NCBI RefSeq assembly: GCF_030272615.1
Contig: NC_081406.1
Span: 166,763,521 to 166,827,520, forward strand
Length of the DNA stretch: 64,000 nucleotides
Source: Cryptomeria japonica
Lineage: Eukaryota; Streptophyta; Pinopsida; Cupressales; Cupressaceae
Reading direction: 5' to 3'
The notes below the pieces were generated by a model. That model made no database searches. It was not told the origin of the DNA and saw nothing but the letters and a program-made list of their open reading frames with translations. Below, one piece after another: positions 32,602 through 44,512 of this stretch (position 1 is its first letter; the number at the start of each line of letters is the position of its first letter). The position numbers and the translations under genes were made by a program.

Positions 32602-33697
32602 ATTCTTTACACTTTGATTTGAAGCTACATATATTGTTGTTCACATCTTCTTTTCTAACAGAGAGGAATATGAGAGAAGTGTAACATATAATAAATATAA
32701 ACATAAAAGATCTATGTAATAGGATAATCTTGATGATAATATAATATAAGGAAAGAAGGTATATAAATGAATGAAAATGATGAATATAAAACCTATTGCC
32801 TTTATTAACAAGAAACTAAAAAATATTTGATTCTATCCTATATTGTTTATGAACATGTGTGTATTCTTTTTTTTTTCATTAATTTATATCTCAAACATAT
32901 GTTATTTTATTGTTTATTACTATACCATAGTAAAGTATGCAACAACATAATACAAATAATCTTTGGTTTGTTATTTTTTTAATTTCAACAAGCATATATT
33001 GATATTATGTTGGATTTTACTTCACTTTTTAATTTTTATAGAATTTTTCTTATGAGACACTAAATTTTTATTTTCTAATATAAAATTAATATTAAACATT
33101 AAAAAAGGTGATCATTATGGTTAGAAAGGTTGAATTTCATTGGATGATTGGGAAAAGAAAGGAGGACTATCTATAGAAAGATATAGCACGATCATTATAT
33201 TCATAAATATTAATATTAAAGTAATAAGGGTGGTATGAACATTTATAACAATATTATCATCTCAAATTCTTAAGATAGATAATCCCTAAAAAATTATGTG
33301 TGTGTTGAAATTTTAGGAAATTATATTAAAAATTCTGATCAAACAAAATAAATAATGGTAAGAGGAATCGACTTGATATACTATTTGAATAAGATTTTTT
33401 TAATTTTTAACTTAGTTGATCATAACATAAATTAATAGAGTCCTTAATAAGTAAATTGAGAAATTTTATAACTTATTTTACTTCACTATATTTTAATAGA
33501 TAAGGACTATATATTCATTATATTTTATTTTTATAATTCTAAATAAAAAATAATTAAACTAAAATAAAAAAATTCTTTAAAATTAAATAGCTATTAAACA
33601 TTTAAGGTTTAGAAAATCTTATAATTATCATATCTTATTTCAAAAATTTAAATGTGCATGATGAATTTACAAAAAGAAATGGTACAAACAAACTTAC
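32602..33697. other. AT-rich DNA, no feature found
   Basis: Very AT-rich with many short poly-A and poly-T runs. I see no ORF, LTR end or repeat. It could be the downstream intron or flank of the leucine-rich-repeat fragment, but no further exon is convincing. Confidence 0.5.
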
Positions 33698-33769
33698 AAC
33701 ATTTTAAGTTGGGTCAAATTTACAAGTGATTGTGGTAGTCGCCCATATAACTCATTTGAAAATAAATCC
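33698..33769 (-). CDS. LRR exon C (72 bp)
   Basis: The acceptor GTTGCATAG precedes it and the donor GTAAGTTT follows. The core is slightly diverged (RLPQSLVNL). Confidence 0.75.
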
Positions 33770-33954
33770 CTATGCAACACAAACAAAAAATTTCATGGCT
33801 ATTAAAATGCTACTCATAAATAAGAAAAAAAAATTATTAATCAATTATTACTAACAAATTTTTGAGATCTTGTCCTTATTTTAAAAATGTCTCCATAATC
33901 TTATTCATCTTTTAAGTCTTGATCTTTACGTATGTAATCAAGTTTTTATCTTAC

Positions 33955-34026
33955 ATTTTTTTTAAATTTGTGAGGTTTCCAAGTTCTTTTGGAATATAAC
34001 CTGCTAGATGATTCATGCCAAGTGAC
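33955..34026 (-). CDS. LRR exon B (72 bp)
   Basis: The acceptor TTTATTTCAG precedes it and the donor GTAAGAT follows. The repeat has the full IPKELGNL core. Confidence 0.8.
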
Positions 34027-34196
34027 CTGAAATAAATAGTTCAATAATTTCAAAATGTAAGTAAGAGTTAAGTACATAGATTCCATATAATTTTTCAAAT
34101 AATCTTTATTCCTCAAATTATTTTAATAAAATACAAAATGTAAATAAAAATGACTACCAAAAATGTCATCTAAAATTTTATACTATAATAACTTAC

Positions 34197-34268
34197 AAAT
34201 TTTTTAAATAAGTCAAGGATCCCAATTCTAGTGGTATTTGTCCATTGAGATGGTTATTACTAAAATCA
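34197..34268 (-). CDS. LRR exon A (72 bp)
   Basis: The acceptor GCTTTTGCAG precedes it and the donor GTAAGTT follows. It encodes a complete LRR, in frame with exon B across the 170-bp intron; the split codon becomes TTG (Leu). Confidence 0.78.
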
Positions 34269-35213
34269 CTGCAAAAGCAATAAGCACTAATATAAATATA
34301 AATAAAAGAAAAAATTAAATTAATTGTAATTCAAAACATAAAAGATATAACAAATCAAATTCATTTGTAAGATGTCTAGATGACTTATATGCACATTTAA
34401 TTGATGAAGGTCTATTGATATTACTTTTAACCAAAGACCAACCATAAGATTTATTAAGATATATATTCTAATTTTTTAAAATTTATTTAAAATTATTAAT
34501 AATATTTGAATTGAAATGGGAAGTCGCGTGTGTAACATAAAAATATACGAAGTAATTATAATTTATACTATTAAGATAGAGATACGAAATTAAATTTAAG
34601 CATAAAAATATTATAGATGTCATTTTTTTTGTTTTTAAATATTAATAAAAATATAATTAAGGTTGAAGAGGGAATGGCATTGAGTAGGATCCAATAGCCA
34701 TCCACCCTTATTTTGTACTCTCTAAGCTCTTAAATAATACATTAATTTTTAGTGATTTTTTAGGGTTTTCTTTGCATGTGACTTAATAGCTTAAAACCAT
34801 TATTTTAGCTTTTCATAGTTACAATAAATATGAGATGAGTCATTACATGCACAAAGGTCTAAAAGTGGTCATTTGCAGGTGTTAGTCGATGCCCATGCAC
34901 ATGCATTAATGTTGCATTAACCATGTGTTAATACCACCAAAAAAGTATCTCTATTCCTCTAATTAATATTGTTATTATATATTTAAAGCCAAAAATAAAA
35001 AATATTGTTTCTTAATTAATTCAAATTGAGGCATTAATGGTTTAAGATGTCTTTTTATTAACGAACACCATATTAGAGATTTTTGTTGGCATGGACCAAA
35101 CTCTCATTAGTATCCACTTTATAACATTTCCTTCATAATCATCACACTCTCCATCATTCCAAAATCTTGTTGAATCTTCCCCACTTGATTTAAGACATTA
35201 AAATGGATATTCC
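34269..35213. other. AT-rich DNA upstream of the LRR exons, no feature found
   Basis: I looked for further 72-bp LRR exons with GT-AG flanks on the minus strand and found none. No ORF or transposon end is evident before the CACTA element. Confidence 0.45.
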
Positions 35214-35216
35214 AAG

Positions 35217-35625
35217 CACTAGTACATTTGGGGCTCATTTCTGACGGCCTATCGTCGGAATTTCGACTTTTTTTCGTCGGACTGCCAACAAATGAACCCA
35301 TCGAAAACTCATCGTCGGACATTCTGATGGTGCTAGCTAACGTCGGAATTCCAACGACACTCTGAACTCTTCCGACGATGGCCATGACCGCTCATCCGGC
35401 GAGAGGGTCGTCGAGCGTAGAGCATCCTCGTCGAATGGACGTACACCTACAAGGAAATTGCATCGACGAGGATTATGACGAGCGTCCCACAATAGAGTGT
35501 CATCGGACATACAACATCATCGTCGGATGTGACGCCAGTCAAGAACTATGCACCGACGAGGATGCTATTTGTCTGACGGTTTGGTCGTCGGTGTAAATTT
35601 TGGCAGATGTCGGAATTCCAACAAT
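35217..35625. repeat. CACTA left terminus and CGTCGGA subterminal repeats
   Basis: A CG-rich block in otherwise AT-rich DNA. GTCGGA or its complement occurs at about 35253, 35275, 35313, 35341, 35371, 35521 and 35608, several times in the palindromic form GTCGGAATTCCAAC. In CACTA elements such repeats bind the element's regulatory protein. The AT(A/T)ATAAT run after it (about 35635-35660) is a simple repeat. Confidence 0.75.
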
Positions 35626-35857
35626 GATTTAATTAAAAAAATAATAATAATAATAATACGCATGCCAATTATAATGGTGCTTGTTGGTTCCCTTTTAGTA
35701 TGTCCTACTAGATGGACCCAAGTAGTTCAATTTCAAGTATACTGGGATGAATTTCAATGCCATTTGGAATCCCACATGAAGCCACATCGATATTTTATCC
35801 ATTAATGGTATTCATAATGCCAAGGGTGGTAGGTTGAGAGGGATCCATTAATGGTAT

Positions 35858-36472
35858 TCATAATGCAAAAGGGATCGATGATGGCATGTACAACTCTAAA
35901 GTACCAATGAAGAGATGAGTGAAAGAAAATACTAAATGTACATCAAGGTCATCTTCATCATCATGATCAGCTCCGCCAGTACTAAATGTGTCATGGATCA
36001 ATGTATTTGTACCATCATCTTCAATTGTGTTTTGTGGCTCATGATTGTCATCTTCCATGGGATCATTATCTTCGGCTTCGATATTCACACCTCCATGTTC
36101 CTCCACTTCGAAAACCATATTCTTTGGGTTGTGTTGATCCATATCATGTACTCTGGGGTGCTTGACCTATATAAAAATGATAAACGTAAATAAACAATGA
36201 TCATGATCTCGTCATCAAGTGATTTCTTATGTATATAAATTGTTAAAACGATATAATGAAAAACTTACCAATGGATGATAATCATGTCCCCCTTCAATGT
36301 GACCATGCAGCCTACAATGTTTCTTAGATGTTTTGATTAGAAGTCTTCTAGAATTTAACCCCTTACAATTTTTGCAGGGACGATAACATTTTCTATCACC
36401 TTTTCTTTTCAACTTAGACCACAATCTAGCAATTGTCTCCTTATTTTGTTGTTCGTTGATATCGTCTGACAT
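35858..36472 (-). pseudogene. CACTA transposase N-terminal (transposase-associated) domain, two exons
   Basis: Exon 1 runs 36472-36269 (68 codons from an ATG) and contains the zinc-binding-like block CYRPCKNCKGL then KKHCRLHGHIEGGHDYHPL, typical of the transposase-associated domain at the start of plant CACTA transposases. The donor GTAAGTTTTTC follows. Exon 2 starts at 36166 after ATATAG and continues in frame as an acidic stretch (MDQHNPKNMVFEVEEHGG, DHDDEDDLDV) to a stop at 35858. The catalytic Transposase_21-type region should follow but only about 640 bp of subterminal DNA remains. This is a truncated gene; function lost. Confidence 0.7.
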
Positions 36473-37084
36473 GGTCTTTCTTCAGAGGCAAAAAAATCGG
36501 GCTATAAAACTAGTTATATAGAAGTTGAAATGTTAGTTATGAAATCACGTTTTAGTATAATATACCAAATTAAATTACTTGAACATAGAAATAATGCAAA
36601 TTGAACCAAAACCATTTAACTCTTCTTTTTTCATCTCAAAACATATCTAATGGCTTTTTGGTGATTTAGAGCAGGTGATATGCTAATGGCTTTGTGGTAT
36701 GCAATCCTTGTATCATATCTTAAGTTGACTAATGTCTAATTGGGATAATCCATGAGTGTCTAATGTGAATTCATTATCAATGTTGTGAAGTCATCGAGAG
36801 TAAGGTGATAGTCATCCTTATAGGATCCTCTCAATACTGTCCAAATCAGTCTAAAAGGAAAGTAACTATCCATTCCCATGCTCATGCATACTTACATGAC
36901 TAATGCTGCCCTTGTGTATCCTAAACATTGGAGAGACCTTATTTGACTTGCCTAATCAATGTGGTTGTTGTCCTAATATGAAATACTGAGTTCTACCCTT
37001 GCCTAAGCATCAAACTTCTCACATCATGTTTCTTCAACAAAACACACTATTCTGATCCCAATCTTCCTCAATACCCTCAATGGA
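36473..37084 (-). other. CACTA interior, possible coding relic
   Basis: No intact ORF. On the minus strand around 36770-36890 a stretch reads MGMDSYFPFRLIWTVLRG and SYKDDYHLTLDDFTTLIM with no stop, bounded by stops; it looks like old coding sequence I cannot assign. Otherwise no feature. Confidence 0.3.
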
Positions 37085-38142
37085 GGGGCATGTATAATGG
37101 TTTCAACATACAAAGTCAATGATCATACAGTCCATTCTTCTAGACACCCTTGGATACATTACTTGGCTTCTAGGCTTGGGAAAACTAATATGAATTGAGC
37201 CAACACCATGAGGATAGGGTCAAGTATCATGGCAACTGATCATAATACGTGAAGACGGGGTTCACACCTAAGTGTTGGCTCTCAACAATGCCACACTTCC
37301 AAAATTGTCAGTCTCAAGACTTCTCATATTGGGTCAACACTCATTGATGGCCACAAGGCCAAGTCAATGTATCTAGGCTTCGAACTCCTTACTCTAGGCT
37401 TGGAGGACCACAAGGTCTATGAACACTCACTTGGTATTACAATAGAAAGAGCCTTCCTCTAGAACTTTGTTTGCAACACACACATCATTGGTAATCATTG
37501 TTATGATGGATGGTCTATTAGGACAGTAAATAAAATGCTTATTCCTTTTCCACCCTTTGAAACTACAACAAGGTATTTGACTTGGCAGGTTCCCCAGACA
37601 TCACTTCAACACCAAACATTAGGCAATTCAACCTTTTGCCTTCTCAATGCATTTTTTTTGTCTTTCACTAGTTTTCTCAGTCTGATACATAGGGATATCA
37701 GACCTTTCATGGCATCATCACACGCGCAAACTTCCCCATATGTCCCTGTAAGTCTAAGATATTAAATACATTTCACCTAACACTATCTGGTACAGATTCA
37801 TGTGTCCTATCCATATAGGATGTTTGCACACCGCACTATCATCCTTGACTCGTGTATGATGCAGAGGTAGGGGCATGTATAATGGTTTCAACATACAAAG
37901 TCAATGATCATACAGTCCATTCTTCTAGACACCCTTGGATACATTACTTGGCTTCTAGGCTTGGGAAAACTAATATGAATTGAGCCAACACCATGAGGAT
38001 AGGGTAAAGTATCATGGCAACTGATCATAATTTGTGAAGACAGGGTTCACACTCATTGATGGCCATGACAAGGCCAAATCAATGTATGTAGGCTTCAAAC
38101 TCCTTACTCTAGGCTTGGAGGACCCTACACAAGGTCTATGAA
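37085..38142. repeat. Two direct repeats of about 335 and 275 bp inside the CACTA element
   Basis: Copy 1 is 37085-37420 and copy 2 about 37866-38142. Both begin near GGGGCATGTATAATGGTTTC and end near AAGGTCTATGAA. Copy 2 lacks about 75 bp present in copy 1 (about 37270-37338) and has small insertions. The 445 bp between them shows no gene. Confidence 0.8.
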
Positions 38143-39099
38143 TTTTACCATTATAAAGTTTACCATTATAATTATTTTTTAATGGACGAGGATCTATATT
38201 ATCATTTCCAAAGTAGTGTTATGCATATTCACAGAAAGAAAGGTAAGTGGAAAGAGTCACATCCCAAAGTCCAAACAAGACAATAGCTCAAAACAAAAAA
38301 CAATTATAACAAGACAACTAAGAGGAGCAGGTTAGCCATAGTCATTTGTTTTGCTCTTTATCTACAATTTCTTGTTTTGCATATGTCACTTGAAACTACA
38401 CTTCTATGACCCTATTACAGACAATAGGAATAATTTTGTGAAATTAGCAGTAGCACTATCTTTTCACCCTACTATAGTGAAAGTCCCAAATCATCTTTGG
38501 TGGTTCCTTAGTGAGAATACAAATGTGTCTCATGTAGCATAGGAGCTCATTTTCCATGTGAAAATCAAGAACCTACCACCTAACTGTGAATTTTTGGTAT
38601 ATGTCAAAGAATTGAAGATCTCTGAAGTTAAGTTAAGGTCATTCTAATGTTTCCTGCTTGCAAAAACCAAGTGTTTTCTCAAAGTTGCAGATGAAAAACA
38701 AGTCAAGCATATATCTCTTTGTTATATTTTAGGTACTTACCCACTATGTTATAAAACAACTTGTTATGGTAAATAGAAAAAGTCTCAGGTGACACTATGT
38801 TAGAAATGGCTCACCATTGTAGGTATATAGAGCACCTTTGATGGTCGTTTTGCAACTCACCTTGAGTCTACATGAGCTGTAGAATCTTGTGATAAGTATG
38901 GATGATTGTCTCCTTCCAATATGTAGTCCTTTCATTGTATGAAGACCTAAACAATAGCATAAATCTCTGTCATATTTTAGGTGCCTACACACTATGTTAG
39001 AAAACGTCTCACTATGGTAGGCAACTAGATGCTAATGTTAGCCAAGATTGCTCCCCATAGATGCTCTAAGGCATCTATTTTGATCTCAAAAGATTGCTA
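38143..39099. other. CACTA interior without recognised gene
   Basis: No convincing ORF. The words CACTATGTTA and GTAGG(T/C) recur around 38740-39020 in a diverged repeat of about 240 bp. Confidence 0.35.
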
Positions 39100-39860
39100 C
39101 AAATCAGACAAAACAAAGAGTGGTACTGAACAAAACTTCTATTTCAATTGAGTGAATGCTTGTTGTTGTGGCCCTCCTATTCATATGAACTTTTCTTAGG
39201 CCCCCCTTTTGTTGCATGTTTAGAGGCAATGCAATGTGAATAAATGTGAGAAAGAACCTAATGTAGAATTTGGTTAGCCCCAAGAAACTCAAGAGTTTTA
39301 TGAGAATCCTAGGAACAATATATTATTTATAGATCAAGATCTTCTCTAGGTCAACATGTACACCATCTTCATCAACAATGTACTTGAAGTACTAGATCCT
39401 CTCCATGCTAAAAGAGCATTTCTCTATATTGGCATAAATCTTAAGCTGATGCAAGTTGGAAAGAACTTGTCACGTGTTATTCCCATATCTTTTTGAACAT
39501 AAGAATGTCATCCAAGTAGACAGCCACAAACAACCTATGAAGAATCTAGGTACATCATTCATCATCCAAATGAATGTTGTTGGTGTAGTGATTATGCCCA
39601 AGGGCATCAATAACCACTCAAACAAGCCCTTCTTGGATTCAAAGAAAGTCTTCCAAATGTTAATTAGCTCAACAAGGAATTGATGGTTCCCTGATTTCAA
39701 ATCGATCTTGTTGAAAAATTCATCTCCTTAGAGTTGGTTCAAGAGGTCAGCAATTTGAGGGATCAAAAAACTTGTTCTTGATAGTGGTCTTGATTAGGAC
39801 CCAATAGTCGATTTGAATCACCATGTCCCATCTTCTTCTTGGAAAGTACAAAATGGGCTT
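39100..39860 (-). pseudogene. Gypsy3 reverse-transcriptase relic inside the CACTA element
   Basis: Minus-strand blocks in RT order: KIDLKSGNHQF (about 39690), KKGLFEWLLMPLGI, MNDVPRFFIG, IEKCSF (about 39430), then SFLGLTKFYIRFF (about 39285). Many stops and frame changes. The catalytic FxDD position reads TWMTF here, so the Asp pair is gone. Only the RT part survives; its LTRs are not visible. Confidence 0.78.
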
Positions 39861-41820
39861 CCACAAAGAAAAAGTAGTTGGTCAATATGACCCTTTTGAA
39901 TCAACTTCTCAAGTTGTTGTTAAGTATTGGTGTAGTCAAATACAAATTTTCTCTCACAGTTGCCACAAAATTTACTTTTCTTCATTTGTATCTTTTGGAA
40001 AATCTTCCTTGATAACCTCCATGAAACCACCCAAACTGAAATTCACCTCCATCACTAAATCAAGTGGAGTTTCTTCAACTCCTCCTTGGCTAACAAGCTA
40101 GCAATCCAACATTGTTGAACTGGAATTCTAATTTATGTAGGGCATACATAATTTTCTCTAATCTAAGAAATTACAAAGAAATACATCTCCAATTTTAAAA
40201 TATAATCATCAACAACCTCTACATCAATTTTCCCGTCAAACTTAGGGATGTCACAACTTACCTAGGCTCTAAAGGGAGTCTAATTGCCAAATGAACTTTC
40301 CAATGGGGCCCACTACTTCTTTTGGTTACTTCGGAGCATCAACACAAATCGGTTCATCATCCTTGATCTTTTTTTTCCTCAAGCCACCTTGATCAACAAC
40401 TTAAGGAATTCGAGGAGTTAGTAGCTAGTTCTTCAATATCATTGAATCTCGTCTTTATTCAAATATCCAATAATCTGACCACATTTGATGGTACATGCAA
40501 GAGCAACTAGGTTGTGATAGCACTTATCTATATTAGGCTAGTAATTTGGGGAACAATACACTAGTTGAGAAAATTATTGTACCAAAAGTAAAAATTGAAC
40601 AAAATAAAACACAAAATTGATAATTATAATATAGCTGAACAAAATCATCTTTATTTTAATCGAGTGTGTTTACAAAATGGGTAAACTTTGCAGTAGAGAT
40701 GAATGCCTTATATTCTCATCACATGATTCAAATTCAGACACCATATAGCTTTCAAAAAAAGGAAAGCTTACTAAAAGTAGTATATTAGGGATCTTGGTGG
40801 AACCAAAGAATCATCACACCTACTACTAACTAGTGTCCTTGGAAGTTGAAATGAGCATTCAAATAAGGACAAACCTAATGGAAAACTGAAAATGTTTGTT
40901 GGAGAATTATTTATTTGACATCCCCATTTGTCAAGGCCATAACTCTTGTCTATGACTGCCATTAAGATGACTTGAGATGTTTTCTACATTGCAACACCAC
41001 TTCCACTTTAAGCTATCTCTAGAATAGTTCTACTAATGATTGTGGATCATTTTGGCTAGAAAGAATTAAAAGAAAATCTAAGTTAACATGAAACCAACAG
41101 ATAATGTCTATAGAATGATCAATAGATCTCTGACTGAGACAGGAATCCAACGATAAGTAGGGACCCTCTCCATAGCAATATGGATATTCTCAGCAATTGA
41201 TTGAATCTCTTGAGCTTGGTGAATAAGACACTAGTGGTCCAAAAGCGAGAACAGGGTCAAGTGAATTCCTTCTACAATGGATAATTTAATTTTAACGTTT
41301 GATGACACATCTAAGAGGGCTGTTAATTGCATGTTAAGCTCAATGTCTCAAGGGAAGGAGCACATATGTAACCTAGAATTGCTCCTTTGTCCAATTCTTT
41401 TACACATTTGTAACCTTGAATGATGCTTTTGCACTATTTTTCTACACTTTTGTACAATCTAGTTGTGCTTTTGTTCAATATCATTCTTTTTTAGAAAACT
41501 TCAAAATCAGACACACAATCATGACTTCACACCTATAAAATAGGAAACTTTTGGACAAACTAGACTTGAAATGACACTTGGAAAAAAACTTCAAACTTGC
41601 AAACTTGAAATTTATACTTGATGACCACACAATTAAAACATAAGAAAAACTTGGAGGTAAGTCAAGAGGAATTTAAGTGTGGAATGCCTTCACGTTTACT
41701 ATCTCTAGAGGAATCTCAAAATATTTTGTTTTCATCTTCAAAGGTGCTGATAAAAGATCTTCATCATGTGTTGTAATTTTATGGTTATTATTATGAAGAG
41801 TGTTTTTGTGCACTAATATA
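39861..41820. other. CACTA interior without recognised gene
   Basis: The part next to Gypsy3 (to about 40300) may be further decayed Gypsy pol, but I can match no motif. From 40300 to 41820 I see AT-rich DNA with no ORF, repeat or transposon end. Confidence 0.3.
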
Positions 41821-41821
41821 T

Positions 41822-42240
41822 TATTGTAGAAAAAATAGTTGAAACTCCATTTGTGGGTTGCTTGTTGTTGTTTGAGTAGAACCAACAACAATTCCTGCAG
41901 TCAACCCAATGATCTCTTGACTATATTTCTTTGTGATCTTCTATGGTTTGTCTAGGTATAGGAATTTATCATGTAAGCGGCTTAGAAACAGGCGGACTCA
42001 CTCATGTTCTTGGGTGAAGTCCAAGAAATACTTAAAGACATCAAGCTTCTTCTCTGCAACCCTTGCATATTCTAGTTTATACTCATTATTTCTCTTCAAG
42101 AGCTTTCCTCGGAGTGGCTCAAAGTTATTGTAGTTGATTTCCTCCAATGGTGCATGTATATATCTCTCGATATTTTTGTGTAGATCAAATCTCCTAAGAC
42201 CTTCGAAAAAGATTCACCTAGGTCTATTTGTAGGGCTTTG
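41822..42240 (-). pseudogene. Unrecognised coding relic inside the CACTA element
   Basis: One minus-strand frame is readable for about 140 codons with only three stops: TGA at about 42214, TGA at 41998-42000, TAG at 41941-41943. All three fit C-to-T change of CGA or CAG. It reads FFEGLRRFDLHKNIERYIHA, then PLEEINYNNFEPLRGKLLKR, LEYARVAEKKLDVFKYFLDF and KITKKYSQEIIGLTAGIVVG in pieces. It is helical and Lys/Glu-rich, and I know no family for it. It could be a captured host gene fragment or a lost transposon ORF. Confidence 0.45.
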
Positions 42241-44030
42241 TTAGGAAATTTGGAAAATATAAGTTGTGACATTCGATGCTATCTACACACTCAAGATCTC
42301 AATCTCTTATACCATTTGATGCAAGCACATAAATATTCCTCTACCTAACTTAGAAACTAAATAATAGTTAGGACAAATGTATAGATTCTTTGCACACAAA
42401 TTGAATTGACATAAAGATTACAACAAAATATTTATTTAAATATGCAATTAACAATCTCCATGCACATCAATCCTCTTCACATTTAATGTCTCTCCCTAGT
42501 GTTTCAATTTTTTAGATAGTTATTGATTTGATCAAACACATGGCAATTATATTTATGGTAGAGTTTCAAAAGCCTTTACGCTTTGATGGATATCATACCC
42601 TACTCTATGGCTCAACCTTGCATCTTTTCTATTCTTGTTTCTTGCATAGCCTGTCTCTATATTGTGCCACACACCATCTCTGCAGCCTTCCAAAGTAGTG
42701 TTATGTTTGTTCATTGCCCCTTTTACTAAACTCTATAAACTGCAATCTTGTATTTATTTTTAATCAATGCTTTCCTACATTGTTTGATCTGCCATCTTGT
42801 TAGAAATCTCCTCTCTATTATGCTTTGATGGATGTCACATCCTGTTACAAACCTCACATTTTGGCACTGGCAGAAAGGATATTAGCAAAGGTTGTGGAAT
42901 ATGGCTTTTACATCTACCAATTGTCATTCCATCTTGTGCATATGGCTTTTACATGCAGAAGAAATACATTTAATAAATAGGTCATATGGTGGATGATAAG
43001 TGGAGGATGTAAGTACTAAAGGTGTGGCACTAATGGCTTTGGTACATGAAGGTGACTAGAGGTTGTGGAAGGAGAAATGGTGGAAGTTGGATCTATGGTA
43101 GAGGTGGGAGTAGATGTTATTTACGCATGAAAATGTTAAGCTAATACTCATAAAATAGCTAGGAATCCAACTTAAGGCCTTCTATTTGTTAATAAATTTC
43201 TCTACCATTGAGCTACTACCCCCTTTCTTACCATTCCATTGTTGGCTTGAGTGTAGATTATTTTCAACACCCATTATAAGACACATTATAGGTTCTTGGG
43301 GCTCCTAACCTAGCCTAGCTTTGATAACATTTTGAGCTACCACTCATGGACTAGTTAGGTTTCCAAGCTATGACCTTCTATTTGTTGTTAGAATGCGATC
43401 TATGACTAAGCTTCTAGCCCCTTTCTTGCTAGTCCATTTTTGGTCCAAGTGTTTCTTATTTCCAAAATTTAAAACCATTTGTAAATTTTTGGGTCATGTA
43501 GATTACTTTTAAATATACCATGAAACATATCTACTAGTGGTTCCGGATCAGCTACAACTGGAGCTATTGGTAGTGCTTCTACTGTTACCTTTGCAATTGG
43601 TGTTGTTTGTTTAGATGGCGATGGAACCCGGTCAACAACAACTAAATTTGCAACAGTCATAGGGTAACATCCTTAGAAGTACATTGATCGGAGAAAGCAC
43701 ATATGCGAAAGGAGTGTAGGGAAGTATGTGTTAATTAGGCACAGGAGAAAGCAAATTAGCAAGGACGAGGGAAAGCACATATTGGTAGTAGTGGATAGGG
43801 GGAAGATACATGACAGGAAGCACACACCAATTGATGAACTTCTACCTCAAGAAGAGGGATTGATGAATATCTTATATAATTTGGCGGATCATCAAAGAGA
43901 CCTGTGAATGTGAGCACTCTAGGAGGCCCTACAGATAAAGAAGAATAAGTGGATGACTCAGATTTGAGGAAAAAAGTACAAACAGCTCCAAGGACAAGGG
44001 TTTGCAAAAGAAGGTGAAGATTCTACCTTG
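42241..44030. other. CACTA interior, mostly featureless
   Basis: No recognised gene. A 63-codon minus-strand ORF at 43469-43660, from an ATG, is Pro/Val-rich (VEALPIAPVVADPEPLVDMF). It may be a leader exon of the transposon but could be chance. Confidence 0.3.
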
Positions 44031-44509
44031 AATGGTGAGTGTCGTTTGATCTGGAATATGCGAAAGTATCTCTATGGTGAGTGTCGTTTGATCTTGCCAG
44101 AATTCGTTTTCCGGGAAGTGGGGCATTAGAAGATTTAATTTGAAATGACATTGAATATGCAAAAGAGCCTAACCTTTTAGGAGATCGCACACGTCGGGGT
44201 TGCCAGAGGTCGACGAAGCTTGCACACAGGGTCACCAAAGGTCAACGAAGCCTGTGCGGGATTGATTGAGCAAATGACTTGCCCTCTTTTGTTTTGTTTT
44301 TTAAGTAATACCCATTGTCGTCGGAATTTCGATGAACGCGGGCACTTTTTTTCAAAAAAAAACAAATTTCATTACTAATGCCTTCTCTGTTGAAACCAAA
44401 TGTGAAATTATTGTCAGAATTCCAATGAATTCGGGCATTTAAAAAAAAAAAATCAAATTTGGTCACAAAATACCTTCTCTGTCAGAATTCTGGACCAAAT
44501 GTATTAGTG
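44031..44509. repeat. CACTA right terminus and subterminal repeats
   Basis: GTGAGTGTCGTTTGATC occurs twice (about 44036 and 44080). GTCGACGAAGC and GTCAACGAAGC form another pair (about 44208 and 44242). GTCGGAATTTC (44320), GTCAGAATTCC (44414) and GTCAGAATTC (44481) mirror the left-end repeats. The terminus TAGTG ends at 44509. Confidence 0.7.
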
Positions 44510-44512
44510 AAG

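Larger units (their letters stand above)
33698..34268 (-). pseudogene. Leucine-rich-repeat gene fragment: three 72-bp exons
   Basis: On the minus strand three segments of exactly 72 bp each encode one plant-type LRR (consensus NxLxGxIPxxLGNLxxL). In order: 34268-34197 (NNHLNGQIPLELGSLTYLKN), 34026-33955 (MNHLAGYIPKELGNLTNLKK) and 33769-33698 (SNELYGRLPQSLVNLTQLKM). Each follows a pyrimidine-rich tract and AG (GCTTTTGCAG, TTTATTTCAG, GTTGCATAG) and is followed by GTAAG. Introns are 170 and 185 bp. All three exons share one phase (one base, 23 codons, two bases), so they splice in frame. This layout is known from several plant LRR receptor-kinase families. No signal peptide, membrane or kinase exon was found nearby, so it is probably a gene fragment. 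Confidence 0.8.
35217..44509 (-). mobile_element. CACTA (En/Spm) DNA transposon, defective
   Basis: The left end reads CACTAGTACATTTGG and the right end, on the minus strand, CACTAATACATTTGG; the match continues imperfectly to TCTGAC. AAG at 35214-35216 recurs at 44510-44512, the 3-bp target duplication typical of CACTA elements. Subterminal CGTCGGA-type repeats lie inside both ends. Only the N-terminal part of a transposase is recognisable, near the left end and on the minus strand. The element is therefore non-autonomous, and its 9.3 kb includes later inserts. Confidence 0.88.

Noticed and set aside
33100-33300. Possible fourth LRR exon near 33270
   Set aside because: A short stretch on the minus strand (IIYLKNLR) recalls an LRR end, but there is no GT donor, no LRR core upstream and a stop follows.
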